From Bog-756 sp963769905 (GTDB lineage: Bacteria > Actinomycetota > Acidimicrobiia > Acidimicrobiales > RAAP-2): a stretch of DNA of 64,000 nt. A program made the translations under genes and the position numbers. The number at the start of each line of letters is the position of its first letter. Position 1 is the first letter of the stretch. Positions 56,013 through 64,000 of the stretch are shown in pieces. The notes below the pieces were generated by a model that was not told the DNA's origin, ran no database searches, and saw only the letters and a program-made list of their open reading frames with translations. The stretch lies in assembly GCA_963769905.1 (NCBI GenBank), contig CAVYNG010000001.1, positions 682,001 to 746,000 on the forward strand. Direction: 5' to 3'.

Positions 56013-57023
56013 TCAGGCGGCAGTCTCGAGGCATCGGACCTCCCCGTCGCGCAGGGCGTAGAAGACAAGGGTCAAGAGCTTGCGGGCCACCGCGACGCGG
56101 GCCTTGTACTTGCCGGCATGCTCGGCGATGCGTTTGTAGTCGGCGCGCAGCTTCTCGTTGCCTTTGGCCCGGTAGTTGCCCACGGCCTCGATGGCCGCCC
56201 AACGGACCAGCGGTGAGCCCTGTTTGGTGATCGTCCCGCGATGGACGACCTCGTCGGACTCGCGGTGCTTGGGAGTGAGCCCAGCCCAGCTGCAGAGCTT
56301 CTTGGCCGAGTCGAAGCGGGTGATGTCGCCGATCTCGGCTACGAAGATGGCCGCGATGACCTTGCCCACTCCGGGCAGGGTCATGACGGCCTGATACCCG
56401 AGGTCGGCCTTGAGCTCGGCGTGGATGTGCGCGTCAAGCTCGGCGATCGAGTGCTCGTAGACGTCGAGCAGGTTGCGCAGCGAGTCGAGGCGCATGGCGT
56501 AGGCCTCGGGGAGCTCGAGGCGGTCGAGTTGGGCCTGACCGGTCGGTCCCCACAGTTCGCCGACGACGGGCAGGATCCCGTTCTTGGCCATGACCCCGTG
56601 GATCTGGGCCTTGGCACTGGTCCGGTGCCGGATGAGCGAATAGCGGTAGCGCACCAACTCGCGCAGCTCTCGGACCTCTGGCGGCGCGATCCAGCCCTCG
56701 GCCAGACGCCCGAGGGCCAACATAGCGGCCAGGTCCTGGGCGTCGCGCACGTCGTTCTTCACGCGGCGGTTCCCCCAGCTGTTGCCGAGTGCATGGGCGA
56801 GGTGCACGTGGGCGCCGAGGTCTTGGAGAACATCGGCCGCCCAGTACCAGCCATAGGTGGATTCGAGGACCACCTCGGGCTCGGGCCCGGCCGCAGCCAT
56901 GGCCTGGGTGAGTTCGAACGGCTGGCTGACGAAGCGTTCGGTGCCGAGCACCTCGCCGTCTTCTGCCATCCGGACGATGGTGGTGCTGCGACGATGCAGA
57001 TCGATTCCGACGTACTGTCCCAT
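56013..57023 (-). mobile_element. IS110-family transposase (DEDD recombinase)
   Basis: 336 residues from ATG 57023, preceded by GGAGGAGG (an in-frame start at 57059 is possible). N-terminal RuvC-like DEDD domain: YVGIDLHRRSTTIVR, VVLESTYGWYW and KNDVRDAQDLAAML. C-terminal Tnp domain: LPGVGKVIAAIFVAEIGD, FDSAKKLCSWAGLTPK, then ITKQGSPLVRWAAIEA with the serine. The frame is intact. It was inserted between the secreted protein and the VOC gene. Only about 90 bp separates its start from the VOC stop. Confidence 0.92.
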
Positions 57024-57061
57024 TGGGGCCTCCTCCTCTGTCGAGGTTTTCTTTTGCAAGA

Positions 57062-57105
57062 CCGAGCATGCTCGGATCTCACAAGGGGCGGAGGCCCCGC
57101 CCCTT
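57062..57105. repeat. Inverted repeats upstream of the IS110 transposase
   Basis: A perfect 14-bp palindrome CCGAGCATGCTCGG (57062-57075) and, next to it, a hairpin with 9-bp arms AAGGGGCGG/CCGCCCCTT (57083-57105). Probably promoter or element-end structure. Confidence 0.5.
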
Positions 57106-57112
57106 CATCGCA

Positions 57113-57588
57113 TCAGGTAGGTGGGGCACCTGTTCCACTGACCGGAACGTAGGGATACCGTGACCAAGCGTCCGCATTGTCCACGTACAGCTCGATCTCG
57201 TTCCCGTCTGGATCTAGCACGTGCATGCTCGTGGCGAAGCCCCGCTCCGCTTCGTAGAGAACCGGGGTCTGCGAGTCATGGAGCATCTTCCTTGCGAGAG
57301 CGAGCTCCTCGGCGGAGCTTCCGATCTTGAACGCCACGTGAGCAAGCCCGGTCGAATCTTCGTCTCGCGATGGGGCACGGCAACCGAGTTCCATCAGCGC
57401 GAAGTCGTGATGGTCCCCTCGTTTCCGAAGTTGAAGAAGACCATCGGCGGCTCCGAGATCCGCGAGATGACCTGCGTACCCAATAGGCCCACGTACAAGT
57501 CCTCTGAGCGCTGCAGCTCTCGGACCTTGAGCACGACGTGACCCAGGGCTTGGACCTTTACGAGGCTGTCTACTCCGTAGCGCGTCAC
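57113..57588 (-). CDS. VOC family protein, split by a one-base frameshift
   Basis: Glyoxalase/dioxygenase-superfamily protein. The first part from GTG 57588 reads ALGHVVLKVRELQRSEDLY and MVFFNFGNEG, the second LAHVAFKIGSSAEELALAR and HVLDPDGNEIELYVD, with the metal ligands His and Glu of the fold. A missing G in the GGGG run near 57415 (between NFGNEG and DHHDFALMELG) breaks the frame. The corrected protein is about 158 residues. Possibly an extradiol-dioxygenase-like enzyme; substrate unknown. Confidence 0.75.
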
Positions 57589-57592
57589 CTAT

Positions 57593-58102
57593 TTAGCCCG
57601 CAGCCAGGATCGTGTCGCTGTCTTCGACGCTCATGGGGGGCCCGATCGGTCTGAGGTCATGGGACGCAGCGATGCGCGCCAGTTCATCCATGGGCGGGAA
57701 CGTTGGGTCGCTCGGCACTAGACGCGCCGTGGCTGGGGTGCTGATGTCGCGGATCAGGTCGCGAAAGCTGGCGTTGTCGTGCACAAGCAGAATTCGTGCC
57801 TCGCGCTCACCGACCACCCGAAACGTGTGCGGGACACCCCGGGGCATGGAGACCCAGTGCCCAGGTCCGACGACCAGCTCATCCTCACCGCAGCGCACGA
57901 CCATCTGGCCTTCGAGGATGTACCAGGTGTCATCGAGATCGTCGTGCACGTGGAGCGGGGGTGAAGAGCCGACCGGCAAAGTCATCTCGAGGACGACCGT
58001 GTCCATTCCCGGTGCGCAGCGGTGCTCAACGACCAAGGTGTCGAGGAACCACCACGCCTTCGCCTGCTCACTCTCGGGGGAGTCAACAACTGCTGCCGTC
58101 AC
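57593..58102 (-). CDS. Cupin domain protein
   Basis: About 169 residues. GTG 58102 lies 8 nt from AGGAGG and is favoured over GTG 58111. Cupin motif 1 PLHVHDDLDDTWYILEGQM and motif 2 GHWVSMPRGVPHTFRV, with the His and Glu metal ligands. Just upstream of the VOC gene on the same strand and divergent from a MarR regulator. Small-molecule binding or dioxygenase role likely. Confidence 0.85.
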   Translation of the reverse strand: MTAAVVDSPESEQAKAWWFLDTLVVEHRCAPGMDTVVLEMTLPVGSSPPLHVHDDLDDTWYILEGQMVVRCGEDELVVGPGHWVSMPRGVPHTFRVVGEREARILLVHDNASFRDLIRDISTPATARLVPSDPTFPPMDELARIAASHDLRPIGPPMSVEDSDTILAAG

Positions 58103-58166
58103 TTCGGCCACCTCCTAATAGAACCCTGTCCCGGATCGGGTAGTCAGGGATCCTTACGGATTCAAT

Positions 58167-58183
58167 CGTATGGTAACCTTACG
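58167..58183. promoter_or_regulatory. Palindromic operator between cupin and MarR genes
   Basis: CGTATGGTAACCTTACG: near-perfect 17-bp palindrome, ending 3 bp before the MarR ATG; it also serves the divergent cupin/VOC operon. Confidence 0.6.
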
Positions 58184-58186
58184 ACT

Positions 58187-58660
58187 ATGTCAAGCGACTC
58201 AATCGACAACCCGAACGACGAGCGCAACCCGTACGTAGGCGCCATGCTCCGTGTCGTTTGGCAGTGGGTCCGTGATCAGCTGTATCAGGGTGTCGTTGCG
58301 GCGGGATACGACGATCTGAACGCCGCCCACGTCGGGCTCTGGCGGTATCCGGGCCTCGACGGACAACGTCCGAGCAAGCTCGCCGACCAGGTGGGGATCA
58401 CGAAGCAGTCAGTCAACGACCTACTCGGGCACCTGGAGCGACACGGGTACCTGTTGCGTGTGCCCGATTCGGGCGACGGAAGGGCTCGCGTGATCCGACT
58501 CACCTCCAAGGGACGGCGACTCGGGCAGACAATCTACGCCGAGGCCGGGGTGGCCGAACGGCGGATTGCTGAGATCCTGGGGCCGCGGCGCTTCGCCCAA
58601 CTGCACAGTTCCCTTGAGCTGCTGACCGAGCACCTAACGGCATCGCGTGCCGACCCCTAA
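58187..58660 (+). CDS. MarR family transcriptional regulator
   Basis: 157 residues. Winged helix: RPSKLADQVGITKQSVNDLL, then LERHGYLLRVPDSGDGRARV with the wing and RLTSKGRRLG. Divergent from the cupin gene, with a palindrome at the shared promoter; probably a repressor released by a phenolic or similar ligand. Confidence 0.9.
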   Translation: MSSDSIDNPNDERNPYVGAMLRVVWQWVRDQLYQGVVAAGYDDLNAAHVGLWRYPGLDGQRPSKLADQVGITKQSVNDLLGHLERHGYLLRVPDSGDGRARVIRLTSKGRRLGQTIYAEAGVAERRIAEILGPRRFAQLHSSLELLTEHLTASRADP

Positions 58661-58734
58661 CTTTGGGAGGTGGGCGGTAAGCGGGTGACTCCGACCGGCA
58701 CCTCGAGGCGTGTGGATAAGTCCATCCGACGGTG

Positions 58735-60123
58735 TCAGCCGAGAACGTTTTGGAGATTCTCCATCGCGGGTCCGATGTTGGTAGCGAGGGAGGTGAACGC
58801 CTTTTGCACTGCAGTGTTGTCAAGCTGTTCCGCTGCGCCTCGTGCCGGGTTTAGCCGACAGCGTTCAGTCCAGGCCGCAAGCTCAGGATTTGCAGAGCGC
58901 GCCATAAGACCGGAGATACCATCGCGCGCGATTGGTAGGAGTGAAGAGGTTTCCCCGGTAAAGGCGACTGGAGGGCAAAGCTCGTTCTTGTGCTGGTCGT
59001 CGCGGTCCGTTGCTTCGACAGCCGCGATTGTGGCGGCACTCCAGGGGGCAATGCCGATCGTAACGAACTGCGCGGTGATGCGACCGGCCTCAAAGACCGA
59101 ACGAGGGGCGACCGGTCGGAGGCCCTCAGCGGTGCAATCGACGTAGACCTGCTCAGCGTCTGTAGCGAGTGAAGCGTCGTCGAACATGATGTTCTTGCTT
59201 CCGATGCGCCGTACTCGACCGAGGCGGACGACGTTTTCGATCCGGCGAAGAGCATCCAGTTCCAGCAAACTGAGCGTGGCGCCACGGAACACGCCCGGCT
59301 CCACGCTCGGGTCGATCCTGATCATGGCGCCCTCTGCTTCAAGCCGATGAGCAAAGTCATTCGCGTCGTCACAAGCCGCGGCACTCTCCACCCAGCATGC
59401 ATACAGCTGCATGTAGGACGCGACCTGGCTCAGAGGCTGCGTCATCGCGCGGTTGAAGAACCACCCGTCGCGCGGCCGAATCCAACGGATGTGGTCTGGA
59501 TCGACACCGGTATCGAGAAGCCAGTTGCAGGTGTCCATCGCGGTCTTGCCCGCTCCTATAACCGTGAAGCCAGTGGCCGGGGCGTCGATGTCGACGAGGG
59601 CGTTCGGCGGGATCACATGCACGCCCGCATCGATCTCATACCTCGGAGTATGCCGCGAGGGTATCGATGACTCGATATAAGTGGCATCGACAACCTTGCG
59701 ACGCACTGTCACAGTCGTTTCGACACCGGTCAGCCGGGATACGAAGTCATGATCGCCCGAATCGGCGTCTCGGTAATCCGACATCGGGAAGAACCGCACG
59801 CGTCCCGACGCAAGGAAATGGTCTTGGAGCACGCGGTTGTAGTAGTCACATATCTCGTCGGCTGTGGAGCGCTCGTAGAAGCCGGTGTTCGGACCGGAGT
59901 CGTCGATCCGATCGTTGCCCAGCACACGGGAGTTGACTCCGTAATATGCCGACGGTTGGTGAAGGCGTACGAACGGATAGGCATCGAGCCAGTGACCACC
60001 GGGACGATGCCGCCGGTCAACCATCACCACGTCAGCGTCCGACTCATCGAGCAAGGCGTCGACGAACGCCATACCAGTGGCGCCGGCGCCCACAACGAGG
60101 TAGTCGGTCTCAAGTTGGGGCAC
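58735..60123 (-). CDS. FAD/NAD(P)-binding flavoprotein, monooxygenase-like
   Basis: 462 residues from GTG 60123 (AGGGAGG upstream). FAD Rossmann motif YLVVGAGATGMAFVDALL, an aromatic FAD contact GGHWLDAYPFVRLHQPS, and a second NAD(P) Rossmann TVIGAGKTAMDTCNWL. It resembles flavin monooxygenases or lysine-type N-hydroxylases but lacks the full FMO fingerprint. Same strand as the COQ4-like operon upstream. Confidence 0.75.
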   Translation of the reverse strand: MPQLETDYLVVGAGATGMAFVDALLDESDADVVMVDRRHRPGGHWLDAYPFVRLHQPSAYYGVNSRVLGNDRIDDSGPNTGFYERSTADEICDYYNRVLQDHFLASGRVRFFPMSDYRDADSGDHDFVSRLTGVETTVTVRRKVVDATYIESSIPSRHTPRYEIDAGVHVIPPNALVDIDAPATGFTVIGAGKTAMDTCNWLLDTGVDPDHIRWIRPRDGWFFNRAMTQPLSQVASYMQLYACWVESAAACDDANDFAHRLEAEGAMIRIDPSVEPGVFRGATLSLLELDALRRIENVVRLGRVRRIGSKNIMFDDASLATDAEQVYVDCTAEGLRPVAPRSVFEAGRITAQFVTIGIAPWSAATIAAVEATDRDDQHKNELCPPVAFTGETSSLLPIARDGISGLMARSANPELAAWTERCRLNPARGAAEQLDNTAVQKAFTSLATNIGPAMENLQNVLG

Positions 60124-60372
60124 CCGCCCTCCCTTCGCCGCGCGAAAGCGTACTCAAGTGCCGATACGGGAGGGTTTGAGCGTGCCCCGCAACGCCGGGA
60201 GCAGTGTCGGTTATCGACTGTGGAGCAACGGCTCCATGGGGATAGTCCTAGGGGACAAGGAAGTCCCGCTCGGTAACTGGTGCAGTTGCAAGCGGTGTGA
60301 CCCGTTATCAGGAGATCTTTGCCTGCCGTCTGGACGAACCCGTGGTGACCTCAGGCCAAGCGTGCAGCGTGG
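60124..60372. other. Intergenic region
   Basis: About 250 bp between the flavoprotein start and the small ORF. No gene, repeat or clear promoter recognised. Confidence 0.4.
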
Positions 60373-60702
60373 TCATCGATCGGTGCGGTAAATCTCGTCA
60401 AAGTGACGATATTCCGGTTCGCCATCGACCACCTCGCGTAGCCGCGCAGCCCAAGAACGGGTCTCGGGCCGTACATTATTGCGGATGGCTTCGTCCGCGG
60501 CTGACACGTCTGGATCGACGACGCCGAAGTCAGCAATGATCACGTACTGACCCAGCTTTTCTCGGTCGGCGAGTAGGCGAGTTCCCATGTAGCCCATGAT
60601 GTCGCTCGTTGCCTGGTTGAGATCCCACTCGGCGAGCAGCTCGATGATCGGAGCAGGGTCTTCGCAGCGCACAGTAATCGTCTGGCTGAAGTTGCGGTTC
60701 AC
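60373..60702 (-). CDS. Small alpha-beta (ABM-like) hypothetical protein
   Basis: 109 residues. A beta-alpha-beta layout (QTITVRCEDPAPIIELLAEW, GYMGTRLLADREKLGQYVII, then FDEIY) suggests the dimeric ferredoxin-like fold of antibiotic-biosynthesis monooxygenases. GTG overlaps the stop of the COQ4-like gene (GTGA), so the two are coupled. Function unknown. Confidence 0.6.
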   Translation of the reverse strand: MNRNFSQTITVRCEDPAPIIELLAEWDLNQATSDIMGYMGTRLLADREKLGQYVIIADFGVVDPDVSAADEAIRNNVRPETRSWAARLREVVDGEPEYRHFDEIYRTDR

Positions 60703-61799
60703 GTGTCATTCCCCCGACGCTGAGCGGCGACTCGTCGCTGATTCTCGGACATGCCTTCAAGGTCGTAGAGGCCGGCCGACCCACCTGTGATCGCAAGGGA
60801 CGACTTCGGTGGCACCTCGAGCAGCTCGCGGATCTCCCCGACGGGTCGGGCTGCTAGCCGGTGGTAGTCGACCTCGAACAGGTCTACCCCGTAGCGGTCG
60901 CATACAACCTTGCCGCGCAGGATGGCGTCTGCGATCCGTTGGTGCATGCCGGGCGCTCGGATGTTTCGTTCCCGCACGTCGCGGTCGAAGAATCCCGCGC
61001 TTGAGATATATCCCGTCTCGAACAATCCGATCAACGTCGCCAGCCACGCGAAACCCTTTGGGTCGGGATCAGCACGACCGATGAACGCGAAGACCTCGAG
61101 CTCGCCCTTGAGGTTCGTGCCGTAGTCGGCGAGCACGTGCACGAAGTCGTGTTGCGCGAGATAGGCGGGTGCGCCACCAGGGCTTCCGGGCAGACCGAAG
61201 CCTCGTGCGTCGTACATCTCCCAGACACAACGTCCGAGGGTGTCTCCGGGAAGGTCCGCGAACGCAATCCACTGGGCCTCGAGTTGGGGGTCGACTTGAG
61301 CGGGCAGAAACGGATCGACCGTCGTTGCCGCCCGCCCAGGGGGCTCGTCACCGCTCGCCTCGCGGACGTGTTCGACAAAGCCGTTGCGCTGAAGATCCAT
61401 CCAAGCCAGCCCATAGGCACCTTGGGCATACCTGCGCGCGACACGTACGAAGTCATCCGTTACGCCGAGCACCTCCGCGTACCTGGCAACGCGGTGCGCG
61501 ACGACGACCGGGATCGGTCGCAATACGAGTTCGCCGAGCACCATGTGCTGGATGATCCGGTGGCGGTAGCCGAGGTCGCGCCCGGCCAGGACGTCCGCCA
61601 ACTCCTCCGGTCCGAGCGGCTCGAGCGTCCGGTAGTCAACCGATATTCCTGTCAGCGCGGCCGCGATGGCTTCCAACAGGTCCGCCTGTACGCCGGTGAT
61701 TCCGGTGTCGGGCGAGATAGCTGTCGCGATTCCTCGTGCGACGAGCGTCACTTCGTTGACTTCGTGAGCCTCGAAACTGGGAGGAGGATGTGAGTCCAT
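60699..61799 (-). CDS. COQ4-like protein with HDxxH(x11)E metal motif
   Basis: 366 residues from ATG 61799 (GAGAGG upstream). The C-terminal half has LPGDTLGRCVWEMYDARGF, GSPGGAPAYLAQHDFVHVLA, then DYGTNLKGELEVFAF: HDFVH followed 11 residues later by Glu, the metal-binding signature of COQ4 proteins. In eukaryotes COQ4 acts in ubiquinone ring modification. The N-terminal 150 residues are helical and unassigned. Actinobacteria use menaquinone, so the substrate here must differ or be exogenous. Coupled to the small ABM-like gene. Confidence 0.65.
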   Translation of the reverse strand: MDSHPPPSFEAHEVNEVTLVARGIATAISPDTGITGVQADLLEAIAAALTGISVDYRTLEPLGPEELADVLAGRDLGYRHRIIQHMVLGELVLRPIPVVVAHRVARYAEVLGVTDDFVRVARRYAQGAYGLAWMDLQRNGFVEHVREASGDEPPGRAATTVDPFLPAQVDPQLEAQWIAFADLPGDTLGRCVWEMYDARGFGLPGSPGGAPAYLAQHDFVHVLADYGTNLKGELEVFAFIGRADPDPKGFAWLATLIGLFETGYISSAGFFDRDVRERNIRAPGMHQRIADAILRGKVVCDRYGVDLFEVDYHRLAARPVGEIRELLEVPPKSSLAITGGSAGLYDLEGMSENQRRVAAQRRGNDT

Positions 61800-62043
61800 T
61801 TCGATGAGCCTCTCGCTCCCGGTCCGGTGGAGCGGAACCGGTGCTCGCGGATCCGAGATCGTATCTATCGAGATCGCCGAGTCGCCACCTGGGCCCAGGG
61901 GCGTTCGTCCGGCGTGAACCGGGCGGAGCCCGCACTTTGCAGTCAGTCCGGATGTCCACAACTTGGGTGCCCCAGACCGCCTGGAGCGGGGCGGCTATCG
62001 GCCGGGCGCTCACTCTCGTGCACCTCCCCTGATCTCGACGCAC

Positions 62044-62370
62044 TCAGGTATAGGAGATGCTCTCGACGTGCTTCACGGACAGTCCACACTCGACTAGCGC
62101 GGCCACTATGGCGTCGTGGTCCCGACTCCAGAACCTGAAACGGGCGGTGCCGCCGTCCGCCCGAGCAATAAGGACGTTCTGACCATCGGCTTTCACCGAG
62201 ATGATGTCATCGAGCGGGGAGTACCACTCGGACCGTCGGGGCAAGATGGCGATGAGTTCCACTCCATCCTCCCCGATCGAGATCCGCGCGAACGGCCAGC
62301 TGGTGGCGAGGATCCCAAATGTTGTTGGTACGGATAGGCGGACCGGACTGAACTCGCGGGCCTTCGCCAC
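62044..62370 (-). CDS. Hypothetical PH-like domain protein
   Basis: About 108 residues from GTG 62370; the longer frame upstream looks non-coding. ARISIGEDGVELIAILPR, EWYSPLDDIISVKAD and GGTARFRFWSRDHDAI resemble a bacterial PH-like beta-barrel. Not recognised more precisely. Confidence 0.5.
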   Translation of the reverse strand: MAKAREFSPVRLSVPTTFGILATSWPFARISIGEDGVELIAILPRRSEWYSPLDDIISVKADGQNVLIARADGGTARFRFWSRDHDAIVAALVECGLSVKHVESISYT

Positions 62371-62616
62371 GCTCGCCGATGCTACTGGTCCCGACCAACT
62401 GGAGGCCGATCTGCGGATTGGATATCCAAAAACACGCTGTGGGAATGCCGTCTGACGCAGTTCGTCGAAGTGAGTGGGAGGGTTGGCCGGTGGAGCCGCA
62501 AAGGAAGGCCAGAGCCTGGCTGCCCCGTACGCCGGTAGGTGGGTTCCCCCTCGCGGATTGGAACCCACACAAGAACTCTGTTGTCGCTCACATCCGACCG
62601 ATGAAAGGGTCAGGTC

Positions 62617-62760
62617 GTGCCCGATGCGCATTTCGAGCATCCCCGACTGGCGGCTGTCTACGACCAGCTAGACCCTGATCGGTCGGACCTCGATGTCTAT
62701 GTCGACTTGGTGGACGAGCTCGGAGAGTCCAATCTGCCGGTCACCAGTCCGCCCGACTAG
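62617..62760 (+). pseudogene. Truncated methyltransferase N-terminus
   Basis: 47 codons from GTG 62617 starting DAHFEHPRLAAVYDQLDPDR after three residues and continuing SDLDVYVDLVDELG. This matches the usual N-terminus of a family of class I methyltransferases (HPRLAxxYDxLDPDRSDLD), but the SAM motif that should follow is absent; a stop comes after SPPD. Probable remnant. Confidence 0.45.
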
Positions 62761-62770
62761 CCTTCGCGAC

Positions 62771-63061
62771 ATGAAGGGGCGATTACCGCTCTATCTGGCC
62801 GTGACTGGGACCGTTGCAGTCCTGAGCGGCTTCGGCATCACGGCGGCAATGCTCGTTCAGCGTGTGAACTGCGACAGCGGGACTGCGCCGATGATGGTAT
62901 GCCTCGGATACACGAACAGCATCCAATGGACATACCCCATCGTCGCCATCGGAGTGGTCTGCTTCATTGCCGCAGGGGTGTCTGCGGCCCGGCTGAGTCG
63001 CCGCCGCCACGGAGACGAACCTCTCCTCGGTCCTGGTGGCGAGAACCTCAGCCCTCACTGA
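62771..63061 (+). CDS. Small two-helix membrane protein
   Basis: 96 residues from ATG 62771. Helices LPLYLAVTGTVAVLSGFGIT and TYPIVAIGVVCFIAAGVSAA, with two cysteines in the loop between them. No family recognised. Confidence 0.55.
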   Translation: MKGRLPLYLAVTGTVAVLSGFGITAAMLVQRVNCDSGTAPMMVCLGYTNSIQWTYPIVAIGVVCFIAAGVSAARLSRRRHGDEPLLGPGGENLSPH

Positions 63062-63127
63062 CCCAGAACCCCGGCCCGGGGCCGGTTTTTCAGCAGGGGG
63101 ATAAGCGACACGCCTACCTGTAGCCGG

Positions 63128-64000
63128 CTATCCACCCTCGGTGATGCGGATGATCGTCTTGCCAAGGGTGCGCCGGTCAGGGGCGAACGCAGCAGGCGCT
63201 TCCGCAAGCGGTCTTACCGCCCCGACGATCGGCTTGAGCCTCCCGTCCCTGAGCCGCTGGGCGAGCTCCGCGAGCCGGGAGCGGTCGGGTTCGACGGCGA
63301 AGAAGATCGCGCGGGCGTCCTTGGGCTGGACCTTGGGGATATCGGTAATGGTGACAAGCGTGCCTCCGGCGCGCACGAGCGCCGTCGAGCGGTCGAGGAT
63401 CTCACCGCCGATCACATCAAAGACCACGTCGACCTCGCCGGCGTCTTCCAGCTTGTCGGCCCGCAGTTCCAAGAAGGCGTGCGCCCCCAAGCCGAGGGCG
63501 GTCTCGCGGTCAGCGGCTCGACCGGTGCCGATCACGACTGCTCCCACCTCGTGGGCGAGCTGGACCGCGATCGAACCGACGCCACCTGCAGCGCCATGGA
63601 TCAGCACCGTCTGGCCTGTCGTGAGACCAGCGTGGTCGAACAGCCCCTGCCATGCTGTCAGACCCGAGATCGGCAGTGCGGCGGCAACGATGTGGTCGAC
63701 GTCAGCCGGAAGGGGAGCCAGGTTGCGGGCCTCGACCGCGGCGTACTCGGCCAGAGAGCCGTCGCGCGCCCAGTCGGTCAACCCGAATACCCGCTGGCCG
63801 ACGGTGAGGCCGGTGGCGCCGTAGCCCAACCGGCAACGACACCCGACAGCTCGTGGCCGGGCACGCTCGGCGTTCGGTCGCGCCCGGCGCGGTCGGTCCA
63901 GGTTCTCACCCATTCCAGCTCGGTGCGGATGAACCCCCCAGCATGGACCTGCACGACGACATCGTTATCGGCGGCCTGGGGGTAGGGCAGGTCCTCAAGG
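63128..64000 (-). CDS. Quinone oxidoreductase-like MDR protein, frameshifted and cut by the window edge
   Basis: Zinc-free medium-chain dehydrogenase/reductase. The N-terminal part (64000 to about 63838) reads DNDVVVQVHAGGF and TPSVPGHELSGVV; the rest continues in another frame: VGQRVFGLTDWARDGSLAEY, TAWQGLFDHAGLTTGQ, NADPH motif IHGAAGGVGSIAVQLAHEVG, and GKTIIRI at the end. A missing C near 63835 (GCCGG) separates them. Probably NADPH:quinone reductase-like. The extreme N-terminus is outside the window. Confidence 0.8.

Overview
High-GC actinobacterial chromosome spanning the replication origin. Gene content and order around dnaA-dnaN-recF-gyrB-gyrA and cca-DUF6049-murJ-trxB-trxA-cwlM-parB-parA-rsmG-jag-yidC-yidD-rnpA-rpmH match the conserved actinobacterial ori region known from Mycobacterium. 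A mycofactocin-type SDR and a probable F420-dependent LLM oxidoreductase also point to Actinomycetota. The fused position of the rpsF-ssb-rpsR-rplI and PadR-ino1 blocks next to cca, and degV in the place of sigM, suggest a lineage outside the mycobacteria/streptomycetes, possibly Acidimicrobiia. That placement is inference.

Layout. 1-3.7 kb: an SDR fragment, a PaaX-type regulator divergent from a membrane fatty-acid desaturase, and glucose-6-phosphate isomerase with a one-base frameshift. 3.8-11.1 kb: two OmpR-type response regulators flank a fluoride riboswitch with a pair of fluC channels, followed by pstSCAB. Both regulator promoters and the pstS promoter carry GTTCACC-type 11-nt phased repeats (PHO-box-like), always 16 nt from a TA(G/C)GGT -10, so the region looks like a phosphate-starvation regulon. 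11.2-20.9 kb: lon, then a catabolic neighbourhood (alpha/beta hydrolases, LLM oxidoreductase, CoA-transferase, endonuclease/phosphatase-fold protein, dienelactone hydrolase, methyltransferase, NUDIX). 20.9-28 kb: dnaB, the rplI-rpsR-ssb-rpsF ribosomal/SSB operon, panB, DUF5318, PadR-ino1. 27.9-53.8 kb: the ori region, with parS, DnaA boxes and an AT-rich stretch between dnaA and dnaN, ending with tRNA-Ile(GAT).

53.85-64 kb: directly after the tRNA the character changes: visibly lower GC, decayed genes, an IS110-family transposase, orphan hypotheticals and small oxidoreductase/cupin/VOC genes with a MarR regulator. A COQ4-like protein with the HDxxH(x11)E metal motif lies in a short operon here. 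This is a probable genomic island or recombination hot spot; the tRNA is a natural candidate attachment site, although no second att copy is visible in the window.

Several otherwise sound genes (pgi, one response regulator, a VOC protein, a quinone-oxidoreductase-like MDR) are each broken by a single-base indel, mostly in short homopolymers. Some of these may be sequencing errors rather than biology. Almost all same-strand neighbours overlap by ATGA/GTGA, so operons are tightly coupled. GTG and TTG starts are frequent; starts were chosen from overlaps and ribosome binding sites.
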